Shown piece by piece: positions 12,208 to 24,132 of a DNA stretch of 64,000 bases (positions are counted from its first letter, which is position 1; the number at the start of each line of letters is the position of its first letter). The position numbers were made by a program, and so were the translations under genes. The stretch covers positions 496,001-560,000 of the forward strand of contig WBMW01003826.1 of the NCBI GenBank assembly GCA_013396635.1. The letters are read 5' to 3'. This stretch comes from Penelope pileata. Taxonomy: Eukaryota; Chordata; Aves; Galliformes; Cracidae. A model generated the notes under the pieces. It saw nothing but the letters and a program-made list of their open reading frames with translations, had not been told where the DNA came from and did not search any database.

Positions 12208-12824
12208 ATACAGATTAGTTTTAGCAAGGTCCTGAAAAAGAAATCTCACTAGAATTTTAAACAAGAAAACACACTCTAAGTTATGTGGTCTTCTAGAAGC
12301 TAACAAAAAATACAGCAGAAAGTTTCCTTATGGAGAGTTAAATGACAGAGGAAGTCACAACTCACTCTGTCTTTAATGTAAAATCCCAGTCTATCTTCCT
12401 GAAATTTATTCCTGATATGGGATGCGGGCTCAAATTCTTAGACAGGTCCAGGCAGGATTCAGGGTTGGCCAAACTACCTGAAGGGGATGCATGGAAGAGT
12501 GATTTCATCATCACCTGCAGCATCATCTTTCCCTACTATTCCAAACACTGCTCTCGTAGCACCCAGACTGTTCAGCAGCAGCCGACCTGTGAGGCTGGTC
12601 GAAGACTCTGGCTCTAAGGACATAGTAGAGCTCCACAATAGGACAAGATCAACTCATTCTGCAATTTTTGGGAATCCCTAGCATCTTGAATAGGCCCAGG
12701 ATTTTATTGCTGCTGTGTATCAGAGAACTGTTCAGAACACATTCCTACAACAGAAAAGGTATTAACAGCCCGAGTGAAGTAATGTTAATGGAACGAAGTT
12801 CTAGCCATACCCTGTATCTTAATC
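12208..12824. other. Unannotated DNA
   Basis: No gene or repeat family recognised. A 91-codon plus-strand frame (12342-12617) overlaps a second plus-strand frame, and neither looks like a known protein. Confidence 0.4.
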
Positions 12825-12962
12825 GTAGAATGGCTTGAGTTGGGAGGGACCTCAAAAATCAAGTAGTGCCAACCCCATGCCACGGGCAGGGTTGCTACTC
12901 ACTAGATCAAGCTGCCTAGGAACCTATCCAACCTTGCCATGAACTCCTCCAGGGATGAGAAG
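12825..12962 (-). mobile_element. CR1 LINE 3' end, antisense
   Basis: 'agaatggcttgagttgggag' followed by 'ggacctcaaaaatcaagtag' and 'ccatgccacgggcagggttg' is the reverse complement of the CR1 3' tail. The 3' end of the element is at the low-coordinate side (about 12825). Only about 140 bases remain, the usual strong 5' truncation. Confidence 0.85.
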
Positions 12963-13104
12963 TAATACTCTTCATCCTTCCTGGGTTAAACCCACTCTCT
13001 ACCACATGGCAAAACTTTCACCAATTTCCGTCAAATCTCAGAGGCAAATGATTGTAGGAGAGAGATTGCTCATCTTTCAGGGAAGTGAGACATTTATGTG
13101 AGAT
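12963..13104. other. Spacer between inverted CR1 tails
   Basis: About 140 bases without recognised features separate two CR1 3' ends in opposite orientation. Confidence 0.4.
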
Positions 13105-13240
13105 ATCTCTAGCCGAGTTAGATCAGGTTTGGGGCAACCTGATCTGGTGGAAGTTGTCCCTGGTCACAGCAGAGGGGGTGGAACTGGATGGGATTTAAGG
13201 TCCTTTCCAACTGAAGCCATTCTACAAGTCCATGATGATT
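13105..13240 (+). mobile_element. CR1 LINE 3' end
   Basis: 'ggggcaacctgatctggtgg', 'gtggaactggatgg' and 'aaggtcctttccaactgaag' followed by 'ccattctac' mark the 3' tail of a CR1 in plus orientation, 5'-truncated to about 135 bases. It forms an inverted pair with the copy at 12825-12962. Confidence 0.85.
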
Positions 13241-14084
13241 GCTCTCTTCCAGATTTGTTTGCATCGGTCATCACCTCTAAGTCTGAAGCTGGCTTCTGGC
13301 TGACAAATTTGTGTTTAACTCTACACAGACACTGGGACCCAAGAGAAGCAATGTGCATTCTTGCCTCTGTTTGAGAACATTGGGTCTTAATTAATTCACT
13401 GAGGGTTTTGTTGAGCAATCTGTAAAAGTCTTTAACAAAAAGTGGATGTAGCTGTTTTAGACAATATTTCTTCTTTTAATGGTTCTGCCTCCAACCATGT
13501 GAGGCAGCAGCACTCGGTAAATCTGCATTTATCAGGAAAGTGAAGTATTCCTGAAATCTGTTTGGCACATTATGAGGCAGGTGTGATTTCACCAGAGGGC
13601 GTTTTGATACCAAGATAATAGGCATTGTAAAATGTTGTCAGCCAGACTCTGATAATCAGTACTTGCAACTGCCATGCTAATCTGCTAGTATTTACATTAT
13701 CTTCCACTAAAGAGTGCTTCTTTTGAACTAAAAATATAATTAGTTGTTAATAAAAAAGCATGTTAGATTCTTCATGGTGCAAATTGGTATGGCGCAAATT
13801 GTTACGGTACAAATTAACTGAGTTGCCTCAACTGAGGTTCAGGCATGAGCTTAATGGGACAGTGAGGAAACTTGCAGACAACATCAAAAGAGACTCATAG
13901 TATCAAAATAACTGAAAAATCATAAGCAAATCTAAGTTATTTCTCTGTCTATGCAGTTTTTTTTAAAGTCAGATAGGAAGATAATCAGAATAATATATCT
14001 AAATATAGAGGACATTTCTCACTGAAAGCAGAACTAGTGCTTTATTTTATTACTATTATTCAGTTAGAACCACAGAGTAGAATC
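13241..14084. other. Unannotated DNA around a CTCF-like site
   Basis: No transposon recognised. The part at about 13480-13720 is less AT-rich and of high complexity, and contains the CTCF-like motif listed separately. It might be a conserved non-coding element, but this cannot be judged from one sequence. Confidence 0.4.
13588..13603 (+). promoter_or_regulatory. CTCF-like binding motif
   Basis: 'ttcaccagagggcgtt' matches the vertebrate CTCF core (pattern CCASNAGRKGGCRS) at about 12 of 14 positions, including the whole 'CAGAGGGCG' block. CTCF is the zinc-finger insulator protein that anchors chromatin loops. It is a good sequence match to a known motif, but binding in a cell is not shown. A chance match in 64 kb is possible. 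Confidence 0.4.
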
Positions 14085-14190
14085 ACAGAATGGCCTGGGT
14101 TGAAAGGGACCCCAAGGATCATCAAGTTCTAGCCCGCCTGCCAGAGGCAGGGATGCCAACCTCCAGATCTAGTACTAGACCTAGCACTAG
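14085..14190 (-). mobile_element. CR1 LINE 3' end, antisense
   Basis: 'agaatcacagaatggcctgg' followed by 'gttgaaagggaccccaagga' and 'cagaggcagggatgccaacc' is the reverse complement of a CR1 tail, with the 3' end at about 14085. About 100 bases remain. Confidence 0.85.
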
Positions 14191-15889
14191 TACCAGTTTT
14201 TTTTAATTGAATTCAAATTTTTCTCTATTAAATTTACTATGTGTTTTCCATATTTCAAATCTTTTACCATTTAATTTTTATTTATGGACACTATGAATTG
14301 TCTTGTATATATTAATAAGATTACTGGTAAAATCTAGCCTTGGATGTGTTCAAAATTCAACCCTGTCCCCATCCTTCACTCAATGCATTGTGTAGATGGT
14401 GGCACAGAACTTTTGTTAATATCCACTAACATTTGAAAATGACAAAGGGAAAAAAGATACCTTCAGAGAAGGAAATAAGGCAAAAGCAGAAATATTTAGC
14501 CCACAGTATTGTTCTCATGGCTTCAGCCAGGTAAGAAATACTGTGTTAAAATTAATCTGAAACAGACTAGAACAGACTACCTATTTACAGTCCTGAGAAG
14601 ATACTGAAAATAATTAATACTTTTTTGCACTTCACAATTGGAAATAAATGGAACTTAATAGGAATGTGGTACTTCAGGACCCATCTTGCCAAGGAGAAGG
14701 GCTGTGCTGGATCCCAGGGTTATAACACAAAATGATACTGAGCTTTAATCAGCTATTAGAGTTTTGAAAATAGTAAAGATTGAAAAACTTACTTGCTGAG
14801 AGAAAGGCAGCAAACTGCCATAAACAAATTGTAGACACCATCAGAATGGAGAAAAGATATAAGGCCATGAAGAACAACATTCTTGCAAACGCTCACCCCA
14901 AAAATTCAATTGTGGACTGAAGACTGAGGAATTGCATGTACCTATGTCTCTTTCTGGGTACAGTCAATTGGAGGTTCAGAATTTATTTGGATTTCCTCAA
15001 GGCATAGAATTAACAGAAAAAAATTTACATGATAAAATTTCATTTTTTTTCAAGTATGAAATCCCGTTTTCTAATTTATTCTAGTGAACAATACTTCTGA
15101 AAGGGGTAAAAGGCTTAGCCATTAAGGATCTCCCATGTTGCTTCTCTTGTAGTGCTTAGAAAATATCTAAAAGATGTAGCATAGACAATACTGATTTGTA
15201 TTCACTCTAAAAAATTGTTTCAAAGTTTGTCACTGACCAAAATTCAGAAAAAATCAGAGAACACAGGAAGATGCCTCCAAACCAACCTACTAGTTAATAA
15301 TGCCTCAAACACTGCAGTGTTTGTTCCTAATTAAGTCAGAATCCCACAGTGTGAGGAGCATGACTCTTGCTCTGACTCATTGCACTTCAGTGACCTGTTT
15401 CAAATCAGCAGAGTGTACTCGTACCTTTTACCAGCTAAAAATCTTGCACTGCATATTCTAACAGCTCATTCTCTACACTAAAAGTTATTGTTCTGTATTA
15501 CAGTTTTGGAATTGTAAACATTTAGATTACTTCTCCCATTTTTTTTTTTTTTTTTAACATTTCTCTATTGCCTCTCTAAGGGAAGAGAATATAATGAAAC
15601 ATACTTTTTGGATGTGTTTTCAGCTAATCAGAAAGAAGAGATTGAAAACTGTGTTTGAATCATACCTAAGCCACTGCTGAACATTTGCAAACTTTTCTTC
15701 CAGATCCTTAGATGCTCCAAAGGTTCTGCCTCTGGTAGCTCGATAGCTCTGTTCTGGTTTAGGTATATAGCTAGCAAGAAGCAGGATCCGCTAGACCAGA
15801 GGGGTAACAGTGTCTTTGCAAAGAGGCTTGCCATCCTGGTGAGGAGAGATTTAACCTTGGCAAGCTTGGATCTGGTGATAGCATCTTAC
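14191..15889. other. Unannotated AT-rich DNA
   Basis: No recognisable gene or repeat apart from a T17 run near 15539-15556. Confidence 0.45.
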
Positions 15890-16290
15890 AGTTAGGTGAG
15901 TGATCAGAGGTCAGAGGTGGAAAATATGAGGCAGGATAATGCGAGACACAAATCTCTCGGGACGAACAAGGCAAATGAGAAAGGATCTTTAATGCCTGCA
16001 CACAAGCATGTGTAGGCTGGGGAAAAAGAAACAGAGCTGAGACTCTGCATGTAGTTGCAGGACTGACACTTTTGAAAGACCTGAGAAGCAGTGGGCTAAG
16101 TTGTATGACAAGGAGGTCTGTAATAGTTATTCTAGGGGCTCTGTAGGGTGTGGGTTGCTATTTGCATGAAGGTAAAGGTATGGAGCTGAGTGATGAGAGA
16201 TAGGAACTGGCCTTATTTGTGCCTCTTCTGTTAGTTACTGGGTTCCCAATGCTTTCATGTAAGATATTTCCTCAGTATTTTGAAACTGTC
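15890..16290 (-). mobile_element. Possible LTR-like segment, antisense
   Basis: Read on the minus strand, an 'attaaa' polyadenylation-like signal (plus-strand 'tttaat' at about 15989-15994) is followed by a stretch rich in C and T ending in 'ctgatcactcacc'. This order resembles the R-U5 part of a retroviral LTR. I see no TG...CA ends and no target-site duplication, and I cannot name a family. It may simply be unique sequence. Confidence 0.3.
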
Positions 16291-17817
16291 AATAAAATGT
16301 CCACCAACAGTCTGCAGTGGAAATCTATATCTAGTAGGAAATAAACTAACACTGATGTACTTCTGAGGATGATGTCATTATCACATTATAAAACCTCCAT
16401 GTGGTAATCATACAGTGTTTGGGATTACATTCTGGCATAGTGTTTTTAAAAAAAAAAAAAGTGATAATCTTATACTTATCTACTTCTACATTTTTGAAGT
16501 CACGTTTTAAATATATAACCTTTTTCTGTTTCTTGTTGTTTGTGCTGCTCAAGAAAATTTGTGACCAAAGAGCAAAATTGGATCAATTTGCTTCAGGGTA
16601 ATTGAACCTTTAATCTCCTACTGCTATTTTTCTATTTTTATCCTTGTTAGAGATTTTCTTTTTAATTTTTATACGCTCCCAGGTGATTTTTATTTAATAA
16701 TTTATTCCAGCAGTTTTTTGTTCGTGAGGATTGGACCTCTGAGGGAAAGTTAACTAATAAACTATTTTTATAAATAGTCAGTGGAATTATTATCAATGAA
16801 CTTAAATTTACTGCATGGTATTTCCTTATCTCCAACAGAGCATGCGTAAAATTTTATAAGCTGAAATAGGTTTCAAAGTAGTATCTTAACTAGCACTTTA
16901 CTTAGTAGCATTTATATTCCTGTTTTAGAGCAAAACAATAATAAGAATAGCAGTAATACTAATAGTCATAGCAATAACAGCATGGTAACTGTACTACTAT
17001 TACTACTGCTACAACTGCTAATATTATATTGTCACGTTTTTGTGAAGTCAGAAATCAAGATTTGAACTGGCAATTGCACTGATTTCAGAACTACTCTGAC
17101 TTATACTAGCTAGGGATCCCAAAATTTCACAACCAAATCCAAGTTCTTCAGTCATTGCTCTTTTGATTGGTACTTTGCACTGAAGTCGGTAATACTGCTC
17201 AGCAGGAATAAAAGCTGCAGTGTGAACTTCTCACGTGCTTTTACCTTTAGGTAGATGTCTGTGACTTGACACCAAGTAAAGTGAACACAAAATATGTCTG
17301 CTGTGTGTTTTAAGTGTGGCATTATGTCTCCTTCCTGCATTTTAATAAAAATAAAATGCATACTGAATTAGTAAAAAAATTATATTAGAACAACACTTAT
17401 CATGGTACAGTACTGTTATGAGGCCTTTGATTCTGCTGTCGTTCACTCTAATGCAAAGACATCTAATGATTTAAATAGTATGACACTACCTTCTCATAAA
17501 TATAACTAAAAATAAAATCATGCTCCAAGAACAAAAAAGTGTCATGAGTTATCACAAAGTATGAAAACTATGGCATCTTTTCATTGTCTGTAAGTGAAAA
17601 GACATAATGTTTTTATACTAACGTTAGAAAATGCAAGTGAATTGCACTTCAACAAGCACAACGCAAATGTACAAGAGAAAGATGGGAAAAACAGAGCTTT
17701 TTCTAGAGCAGTTAAAATTATTTCAGCTCTCTTCACAACAAGATGAAATGATGTTTCTCACTGTGCTTAAATTTAGACCAGCATGAGCCCCAGATTCTTA
17801 ACAGTGAACAAAAACAC

Positions 17818-17818
<1 letters not shown>
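16291..17818. other. Unannotated DNA
   Basis: No gene or transposon recognised. It contains an A12 run near 16449-16460 and the triplet-rich patch listed separately. Confidence 0.45.
16930..17025. repeat. Imperfect trinucleotide-rich tract
   Basis: For about 95 bases the sequence is built of words such as 'ata', 'gca', 'act' and 'gct' ('caataataagaatagcag', then 'actactattactactgctac'). It looks like a decayed (ACT)n/(ATA)n microsatellite cluster. It is not translated in any supported gene. Confidence 0.6.
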
Positions 17819-17850
<32 letters not shown>

Positions 17851-17875
17851 AAANTTTTTTTTTTTTTTTTTTTTG
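17819..17875. repeat. Poly-T tracts around an N
   Basis: A run of 20-odd T, a short 'aaatttttaaa' segment, a single N at 17854 and about 20 more T follow each other. The structure suggests slippage and an unresolved base or collapsed gap in the assembly, so the true length here is unknown. Confidence 0.85.
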
Positions 17876-20219
17876 GAAAGCTTGAAGAATTTACACACAA
17901 TGGTGTTTGCATGCAAGCCTTCTTTATGAATTTCTAAATTATATATACTGATACTCTCCGGAAGCATGGCTTTAATATAGTGATATTAATGTTGTGTTGC
18001 AAATGAACAGTATGTGGTGTTCAGTACTGAATCTCATTCCAGAGTTTTCCTCAAGGCGCTACCAGGTGATGCTGAACTCCAGGTTAAATTCACCTTCTTT
18101 CTACTGAAGTAATTGAAACTGTGAAACAATCAGCACAACACTGCTAGAAAAGTCAGTAAAAGTCCCACTTTTGTGAGATGTGGGAACTCTGAACCATTAC
18201 TGCAAATTGTACAATCAAAGTGCCTGAGGTGGAAAATACATGCATGTCAATAATCTATTTGTAAGCTATTCCAAGATGACTGTGTATGTGCACAAAACTG
18301 TATAAATACATGCACAGCAGTCAGGAGACCAAGCTGTGGAATGCCAGAAATGTTCTTTGAACTAAGCAGAGATATTCAGGGAACTGCAAAGAGGAATAAA
18401 CAAATGCCATTGATCCATTACTGTTACAGAAAAATATAAGCTAACTACTTAAGCTAAAATTTAAGTCAATTTACACTTTTTTTGATAGAATTTGACAGTC
18501 AAAGTTCTTGGGTGAGTTTCACAGTCCTAGGTCTTTTTCACACTTGCAATTTGACTACATAACGCTAAATGCCTTCTAACCAAGGGGCACAGTGTCCCTG
18601 CAGAATCTGAGTGACACTTCCACCTTCATTTCCTTAAAAAAAAAAATAAATAAAAAAAAATTGTAATTCACCAGCAAGAAGCTATGCTCAAGTACAAGCA
18701 TCTGTCTTCCTTTCATAGCCAGTTCTAGCAAATATCCTTCCAATATTTGCTATTACATCTTGTGGATTTCAAGTTATGTTGCTGGCCTTCATTAGTACCT
18801 TCATAGGCAGAGCTCCACTTGGTAAACACGTTAAGAGATGTTTTGAGTTCTCACCATTGATTTTGCTAGCTTCCTATTCTACTGATGTCTCTTTATTTCT
18901 CTTTTATGGAGGAAGATGAATTCAAGTTCCTCAGCTACCTTCTCTGCAATGGCTACCTTTTCTACAAGTTAAATGCTGTCTTTTTAGTCTTTCTGGGAAA
19001 AAGCTCCCATGCACATATTTTCTCACTATTGTGTCAGAAAGAAAGTCAGTGGTCTGGATACGTCCCTTGGGATGATTGGCCAAATGGACCAGCATTAGCT
19101 AGGCAGAAGATGAAGTAATGAGCTGAGGCAGTTACATATTTAGAATTTTTATTTCTATTTTTTTCCCTCGTTTTTTGTCTTCCTTCTTAATATTACTGCA
19201 ATAAAAACTAATTAACAAATATTAATGCTTCTTTAAGCTGGAAAAGACCTTGCCTAAGGCAAAATTAATGTTAAAATAAGTGCTTTGGTCTATAAGCACA
19301 TTTATTCATGCAGTTTGCTAAAGATCATTTTCCCTAGCCCTTTACAATAGAAACAAAATTAAAGAATTGATTGTGATTACTTCATATGTAGCTTTGAAGC
19401 TGAACATAGTAAATGTTAAGACTGGGTTTTATGAAGTGATGAAAAATTCATCATTTAAACCTTTCAGTGATTAAAAAGCCTTAAATTTTAAGGACAAAAT
19501 GGAAGTCACATAGCTTTTAAAACTTTCATATCTCAGAGACATAATAGGGGATTGTTCAGTTTAGTCTGAATTTCATTCTGTGACTAAAATGTATTCATCC
19601 TTCACCATATTATCCATCAAATTAGGTATTTCTAGTACAGGATCGCTGTTCTTATCAAATTGTCTATCAGATAGAACTACCTATATCTTCAATATACTGT
19701 ATACTCCCTATCATTATTTAAAACACAAGTTATGAAATAATATCGTGTCTCTCTCAGTAAACTATTAATTAGAAAAGGTATATGGTATACTTCATAGCAA
19801 TATAATTCAATATGTTTGTTATAATGTAATATACGGTTTGCCAAAGTAGAACTTCCTTGACACTTTTGGAAACTGTAGATTTTTAAGTCATCTGAATATC
19901 TTATTAAAGGATAATTTTTCCTAGTTGACCCTGATGGATATTGGAAACTGCATACTGGTAAAATAGTCATGATTCATGAGCTACGTTGTGTAATTGTTAT
20001 GGAGGTCAAAGTACATGGTCATAGAAGCCCTCTTGTCAATTCAAAAATGACTTAAAAAAATTTAATATGAATTCAGATAAACCCCACCAATTTTAACAGT
20101 GCTTGCAGTGATTTCCACTTATTTTCTATAATAAAACACATTAGTTCTTACACTCTTATTCAAGTTTGTGAAGAGGAAACATGGATACTTCTATGGTCAG
20201 GAAGCGTTGATAGAAGAGC
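17876..20219. other. Unannotated AT-rich DNA
   Basis: No gene or transposon recognised. There is an A-rich simple run near 18636-18660. Minus- and plus-strand frames of up to 93 codons show no domain. Confidence 0.45.
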
Positions 20220-20560
20220 TAAAGGTGATAGAAGGTCCCAAGATGGACCCCCAGGGGACAGAATCACTGGCCTTCACCTGCACATAGAGTCATTGACTGC
20301 AGCCCTCTGGCTGTGACCATCCAACCAATTCCTTATCCACTGAGTAGCCCAGCCTTCAAATACATATCTTTTCTATTCAGAGATAAGAATGTGGTGTGGG
20401 ACTATTTCAAAGGTCTTGTACAAGTCCAGGTAAATGACATTCGTTGTTCTTCCATTGTCTACTGATGCTGTCACTCCGTTGGTCAGGCATGATCTGCCCT
20501 TGGTGAAGCTGTGCTGGCTGTCTCAGATCACCTCCTTAAACACATACCAAGGATGGTATT
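20220..20560 (-). mobile_element. CR1 LINE ORF2 fragment (reverse transcriptase region), antisense
   Basis: 'ctctggctgtgaccatccaa' followed by 'ccaattccttatccactgag', 'ggtcttgtacaagtccaggt' and 'gcccttggtgaagctgtgct' is the reverse complement of the CR1 reverse-transcriptase coding region as found in birds. About 340 bases survive, and neither the 5' part nor the 3' tail is adjacent. It has decayed beyond coding ability. Confidence 0.8.
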
Positions 20561-23382
20561 CCTTACAAAGGAAATTTTTAAAGAAATCTCAGTGCTTGTT
20601 TAATGTTTTCTTCACTGAGGAAAAGAATAAAAGGGCTAAGAGCTGCTGAAGTACTAGAATGCCCCACAGAAATTCTCCCATTATTTATTTGAGACTAGGG
20701 TGTATTGTACCTCTGATGTTCCTCCTCTCAAGGTCTGTAATCAGAAGATCAAGACTCAAGAAACAAAATTTAGTCTTTAGAGATTAGGTTATGTATTTTA
20801 ATGATATATGTGCTGACAACACAATAAATGGTTTGTTTTTCAGAATACTACACAAGATTGAAAGTCACACACTACTATGTTTTCAGTTTCTTTCTCATTT
20901 TGGAGTTTGACAATGATTCTTGCTTCTGTTTGCTGTTGAGGATGTGGATTGACAAAAACATGAAGATTTACAATGTTTAGTTAGCTAATGTTTATACACT
21001 GGTTGAATATATGGTGGCTAAATGAAAAATATAATCTAATTTTTTTATACTTCCTTGTTTTCATTATCTTAATAACACTGAAGACAGAGGAATGATGTTT
21101 GCTCAAAAATGGATACTATAATGTGTAGTTTGATAGGACTCGTGTAACTCTCTCTCACAACTCATTAACATGTCATGCATTATATTACATGTGGCTGTTA
21201 GAAGAAACAAGAAGAAATAAGTATCAGTAACATAGCTTTCCTATGGAGGTGGAAATTGCAGCCACAAAATATATGCTAATGTTTTGGCAACATCAGTCAG
21301 TGGGATGAGAGCTGATTTCACCTCTTCATATCTGGATTTTCAATTCAAGTGGATAGAAGTCTAAGTTCTTGGATGTTCTCAATTTGCAGGCCTGATTTTC
21401 ACTCACAAAACAGACAAATAGAACTGAGGTGAAAAAAACTACTACTTTCTGTATTCAAAGTGATACCTTATCCACAAGGCCCAGAATCATTTCCTTGGAG
21501 TTCTAACTTCTGCCTTCCCTTCAGCATCAGGAAAAAAAATACACTCAGCCTGCAATGCCTTTTCCTTCTCAATGCCTTTTCCTTCTGGTTTCTTTCTTCA
21601 GTTTTTTTTGTATCACTGCTTAAAAGACTTTTTTATTATATTATTTCTTCTTTTAGTTTCTCTTGATTTAACAAATGTAGGAGGATTGAATGGATGATTC
21701 TGAAATTCGTCCAAATCACTTTGTCCAGACAACATGGGACAAATGTTTAGACAGGACCACCTGTTTTGGAGTTCTTTCTAACCGATTTTCAGTAACTAGA
21801 GTATCCAGGACACCCATATGTTTTACTTATTCCTTTCCAAATACAACCTTTTATATCTGCTGAGACGATAATTCAGCAGCTATTACATGAAATGATTTTA
21901 TTTGAATAAAACGCTCTTTAAGACTCATAAAAAAGAACTGTGAATGTCTGCTTAGACACAGATGAAGAAAATTAAGCTAAATATATCAGTACAGACATTA
22001 AAGCCAAGTATTTCTATGTTGAAAGTAATTCTCATGGTAGTTTTTAATTTCATTGATTCTTGAGCTAGACAGGTGTTTCTTTCAGTTTCATGCTCCTCCA
22101 TTTCTCTAATTCCCGATCTTTTAACAGAATATTTTTACATTCAGATGGCAATACTTTCCAATGCACTTCTGGTCCTGAGCTCCTACTGCTAGTGTAACAG
22201 ATAATTAAATAAATGGTTTTGTCTTAGAGTGAGTCAGCTTTCTTCTTCTGAGTCAAACCCACTCAGGTGAGCCTGCGGAGTTTGTTTACTCCAATAAAAA
22301 CAAAGTGTTTGCATATACACGTGCATAATATAGGTGTGTGGCTGAACCTGGATCAAATTTGGCTCCCTTGACCCTCCACTGGCTTTGTACACTTTAACAT
22401 CCACACACACAAACTTAGAGTGCACTAAGGCATGAAACACCTTATAAAAATCACCAATCACAGTGTTTCAATTTGTCACGTTAAACCATTTCAACAGAAA
22501 GATCTATCTAGTATGTCAGCCGTTGACAAAGAGGTCCAAAAACAAGAGTTATACAGAGGGGTGCAGTGAGCTTTAGACAGCCCTCAACAGTATAGACACA
22601 ATTGTCCTGTGGCAACTTGTCTGAGAGCTAAAGAGGCCTTCTTGCAGTGCATACTTTTTAACACTACCAAGATAGCATCAGAGGTCATTTTTATCTCCCA
22701 CTCTTTCTCTGTTCCTCAGTTTCCTTAGTTTTTTATACAAATTTGAGGTAGTACTAGAATTGTGGGTGTTGACTGATCATTTTGGTTAATGACTCCTGCT
22801 TCCTTCTTTTTCTATTTTACACAGTATAAAACTGTGGTACTTCTTTGTTGCAAAACAATTATAAATTTATTTAATACAAAACCTTCTGGCTTACTGCCAG
22901 TTTTCTTGCATGTTCTAAAGATCTCTTTCCATCTTTCACTGTTATAAATGGCTATCAAATTCCCTGTGATCACCTGGGCAAGTGACCATGCCAGAATTTA
23001 CTTTATTAAATTTTTAATGATTTTCTTATCTTGGGAAGACTCTTCTGACGACTCTTCCAGAAGAGATGAGTCATCCTTTTCCTTAAATCCACAGGGTAAA
23101 TTGCAATAGTGAGTAGAGGCAAAACTTTCGTAGATTTTAGCAAATGAAGACTGATGTCACAAATGTTTTTTGTGTGTTTTGCTGGCTATTTTCAAGGTAA
23201 ATCTTAAGTTTAGAGCAGCTTAGTAAAATTTCTATACTACTTGCTAACTGCTCCTGACTTGTAGTAAATCTTGATAATCAAAATTAATATATATTAACTA
23301 GCGTTAAAGACTTTTTTGATTCAGTAACAAGCTCAGCTGCTAATTACTGTGCTCACTTTTAAAATCATATTGTGCTATTTAT
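20561..23382. other. Unannotated DNA
   Basis: No recognisable gene or transposon in about 2.8 kb. At 21554-21586 a 17-bp unit beginning 'aatgccttttccttctc' is duplicated in tandem. A few pyrimidine-rich stretches are present. Confidence 0.45.
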
Positions 23383-23448
23383 CAGCCAGGTTGGATGGGT
23401 TAGGGTCTTTAAGGTCCCTTTCAACTCAAGCCATTCTATGATTCTGTC
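23383..23448 (+). mobile_element. CR1 LINE extreme 3' end (very short)
   Basis: Only about 65 bases remain: 'gccaggttggatgggttagg', then 'aaggtccctttcaactcaag' and the tail 'ccattctatgattctgt'. An internal part of the tail consensus is missing between 'ggatgggttagg' and 'gtctttaaggtcc', which indicates a deletion. Confidence 0.8.
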
Positions 23449-23996
23449 CTTAACAGGAAATGGTACTGCAGCCTCTTTTAAGTCTGAAATTTGGTATCTA
23501 CAGAAGGCACGTTTTGAAGGAACTCTTCCCTTTTTTTAAAGTGAGAAAGATAATGTTAAGTCTTGCCTTTAAAAAGATGAGCCTAATCTCGGTTTTAATT
23601 ACTTCTCAATTTTAATTACTTCTAAAAATCAATCTTTTAAAAAATCTGAAATAATTGACAAAATCAGAGGCTGCAAACACTGATTTTTTCTGAAGATCAG
23701 TGTGTTTTTTACTATTTTTTAGGTAGAACGATATTGAAGACCAAGTAATATAATTTTATTTTAATCACTCAATGAGTATTTATAGTTAGATAACGAGGTT
23801 ATTGACATTAATATAAGATAGCCTGGGTATTGCAGTCTTAGTCGTTCAACCCAACCACTGTAGTTCTGAGAACAGCCATAGAAAGCACCTGCAAGTGCAG
23901 ATTTGCCAGGAATAACTGTGGGCAGAATTCAGTTAATCTGATTTAGAAGCTCTTTCATAAGAAATAAGAAGTTCATGCACATACTTCCCCTCCCCG
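23449..23996. other. Unannotated DNA
   Basis: No transposon recognised. A 17-bp unit beginning 'ttttaattacttctcaa' is repeated once in tandem at 23593-23623. Confidence 0.45.
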
Positions 23997-24132
23997 GAAT
24001 TATTCAAAGCCAGGCTGGATGGGGCTTTGGGCAACCTGGTCTAGTGAGCAGTGTCCTTGCCCATGGCAGGGGGGTTGGAACAAGATGATCTCTAAGGTCC
24101 CTTCCAACCTGAACCATTCTATGAATCTATAT
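23997..24132 (+). mobile_element. CR1 LINE 3' end
   Basis: 'attattcaaagccaggctgg', 'gggctttgggcaacctggtc', 'catggcaggggggttggaac' and 'cttccaacctgaaccattct' form a well preserved CR1 tail of about 135 bases, truncated at the 5' side. It lies 550 bases downstream of another CR1 tail on the same strand. An open frame of 60 codons covering it is a chance frame inside the repeat. Confidence 0.9.

Noticed and set aside
17773..17967. 64-codon minus-strand frame with a long lysine run
   Set aside because: The lysines come from poly-T tracts around an N in the assembly and are not protein coding.
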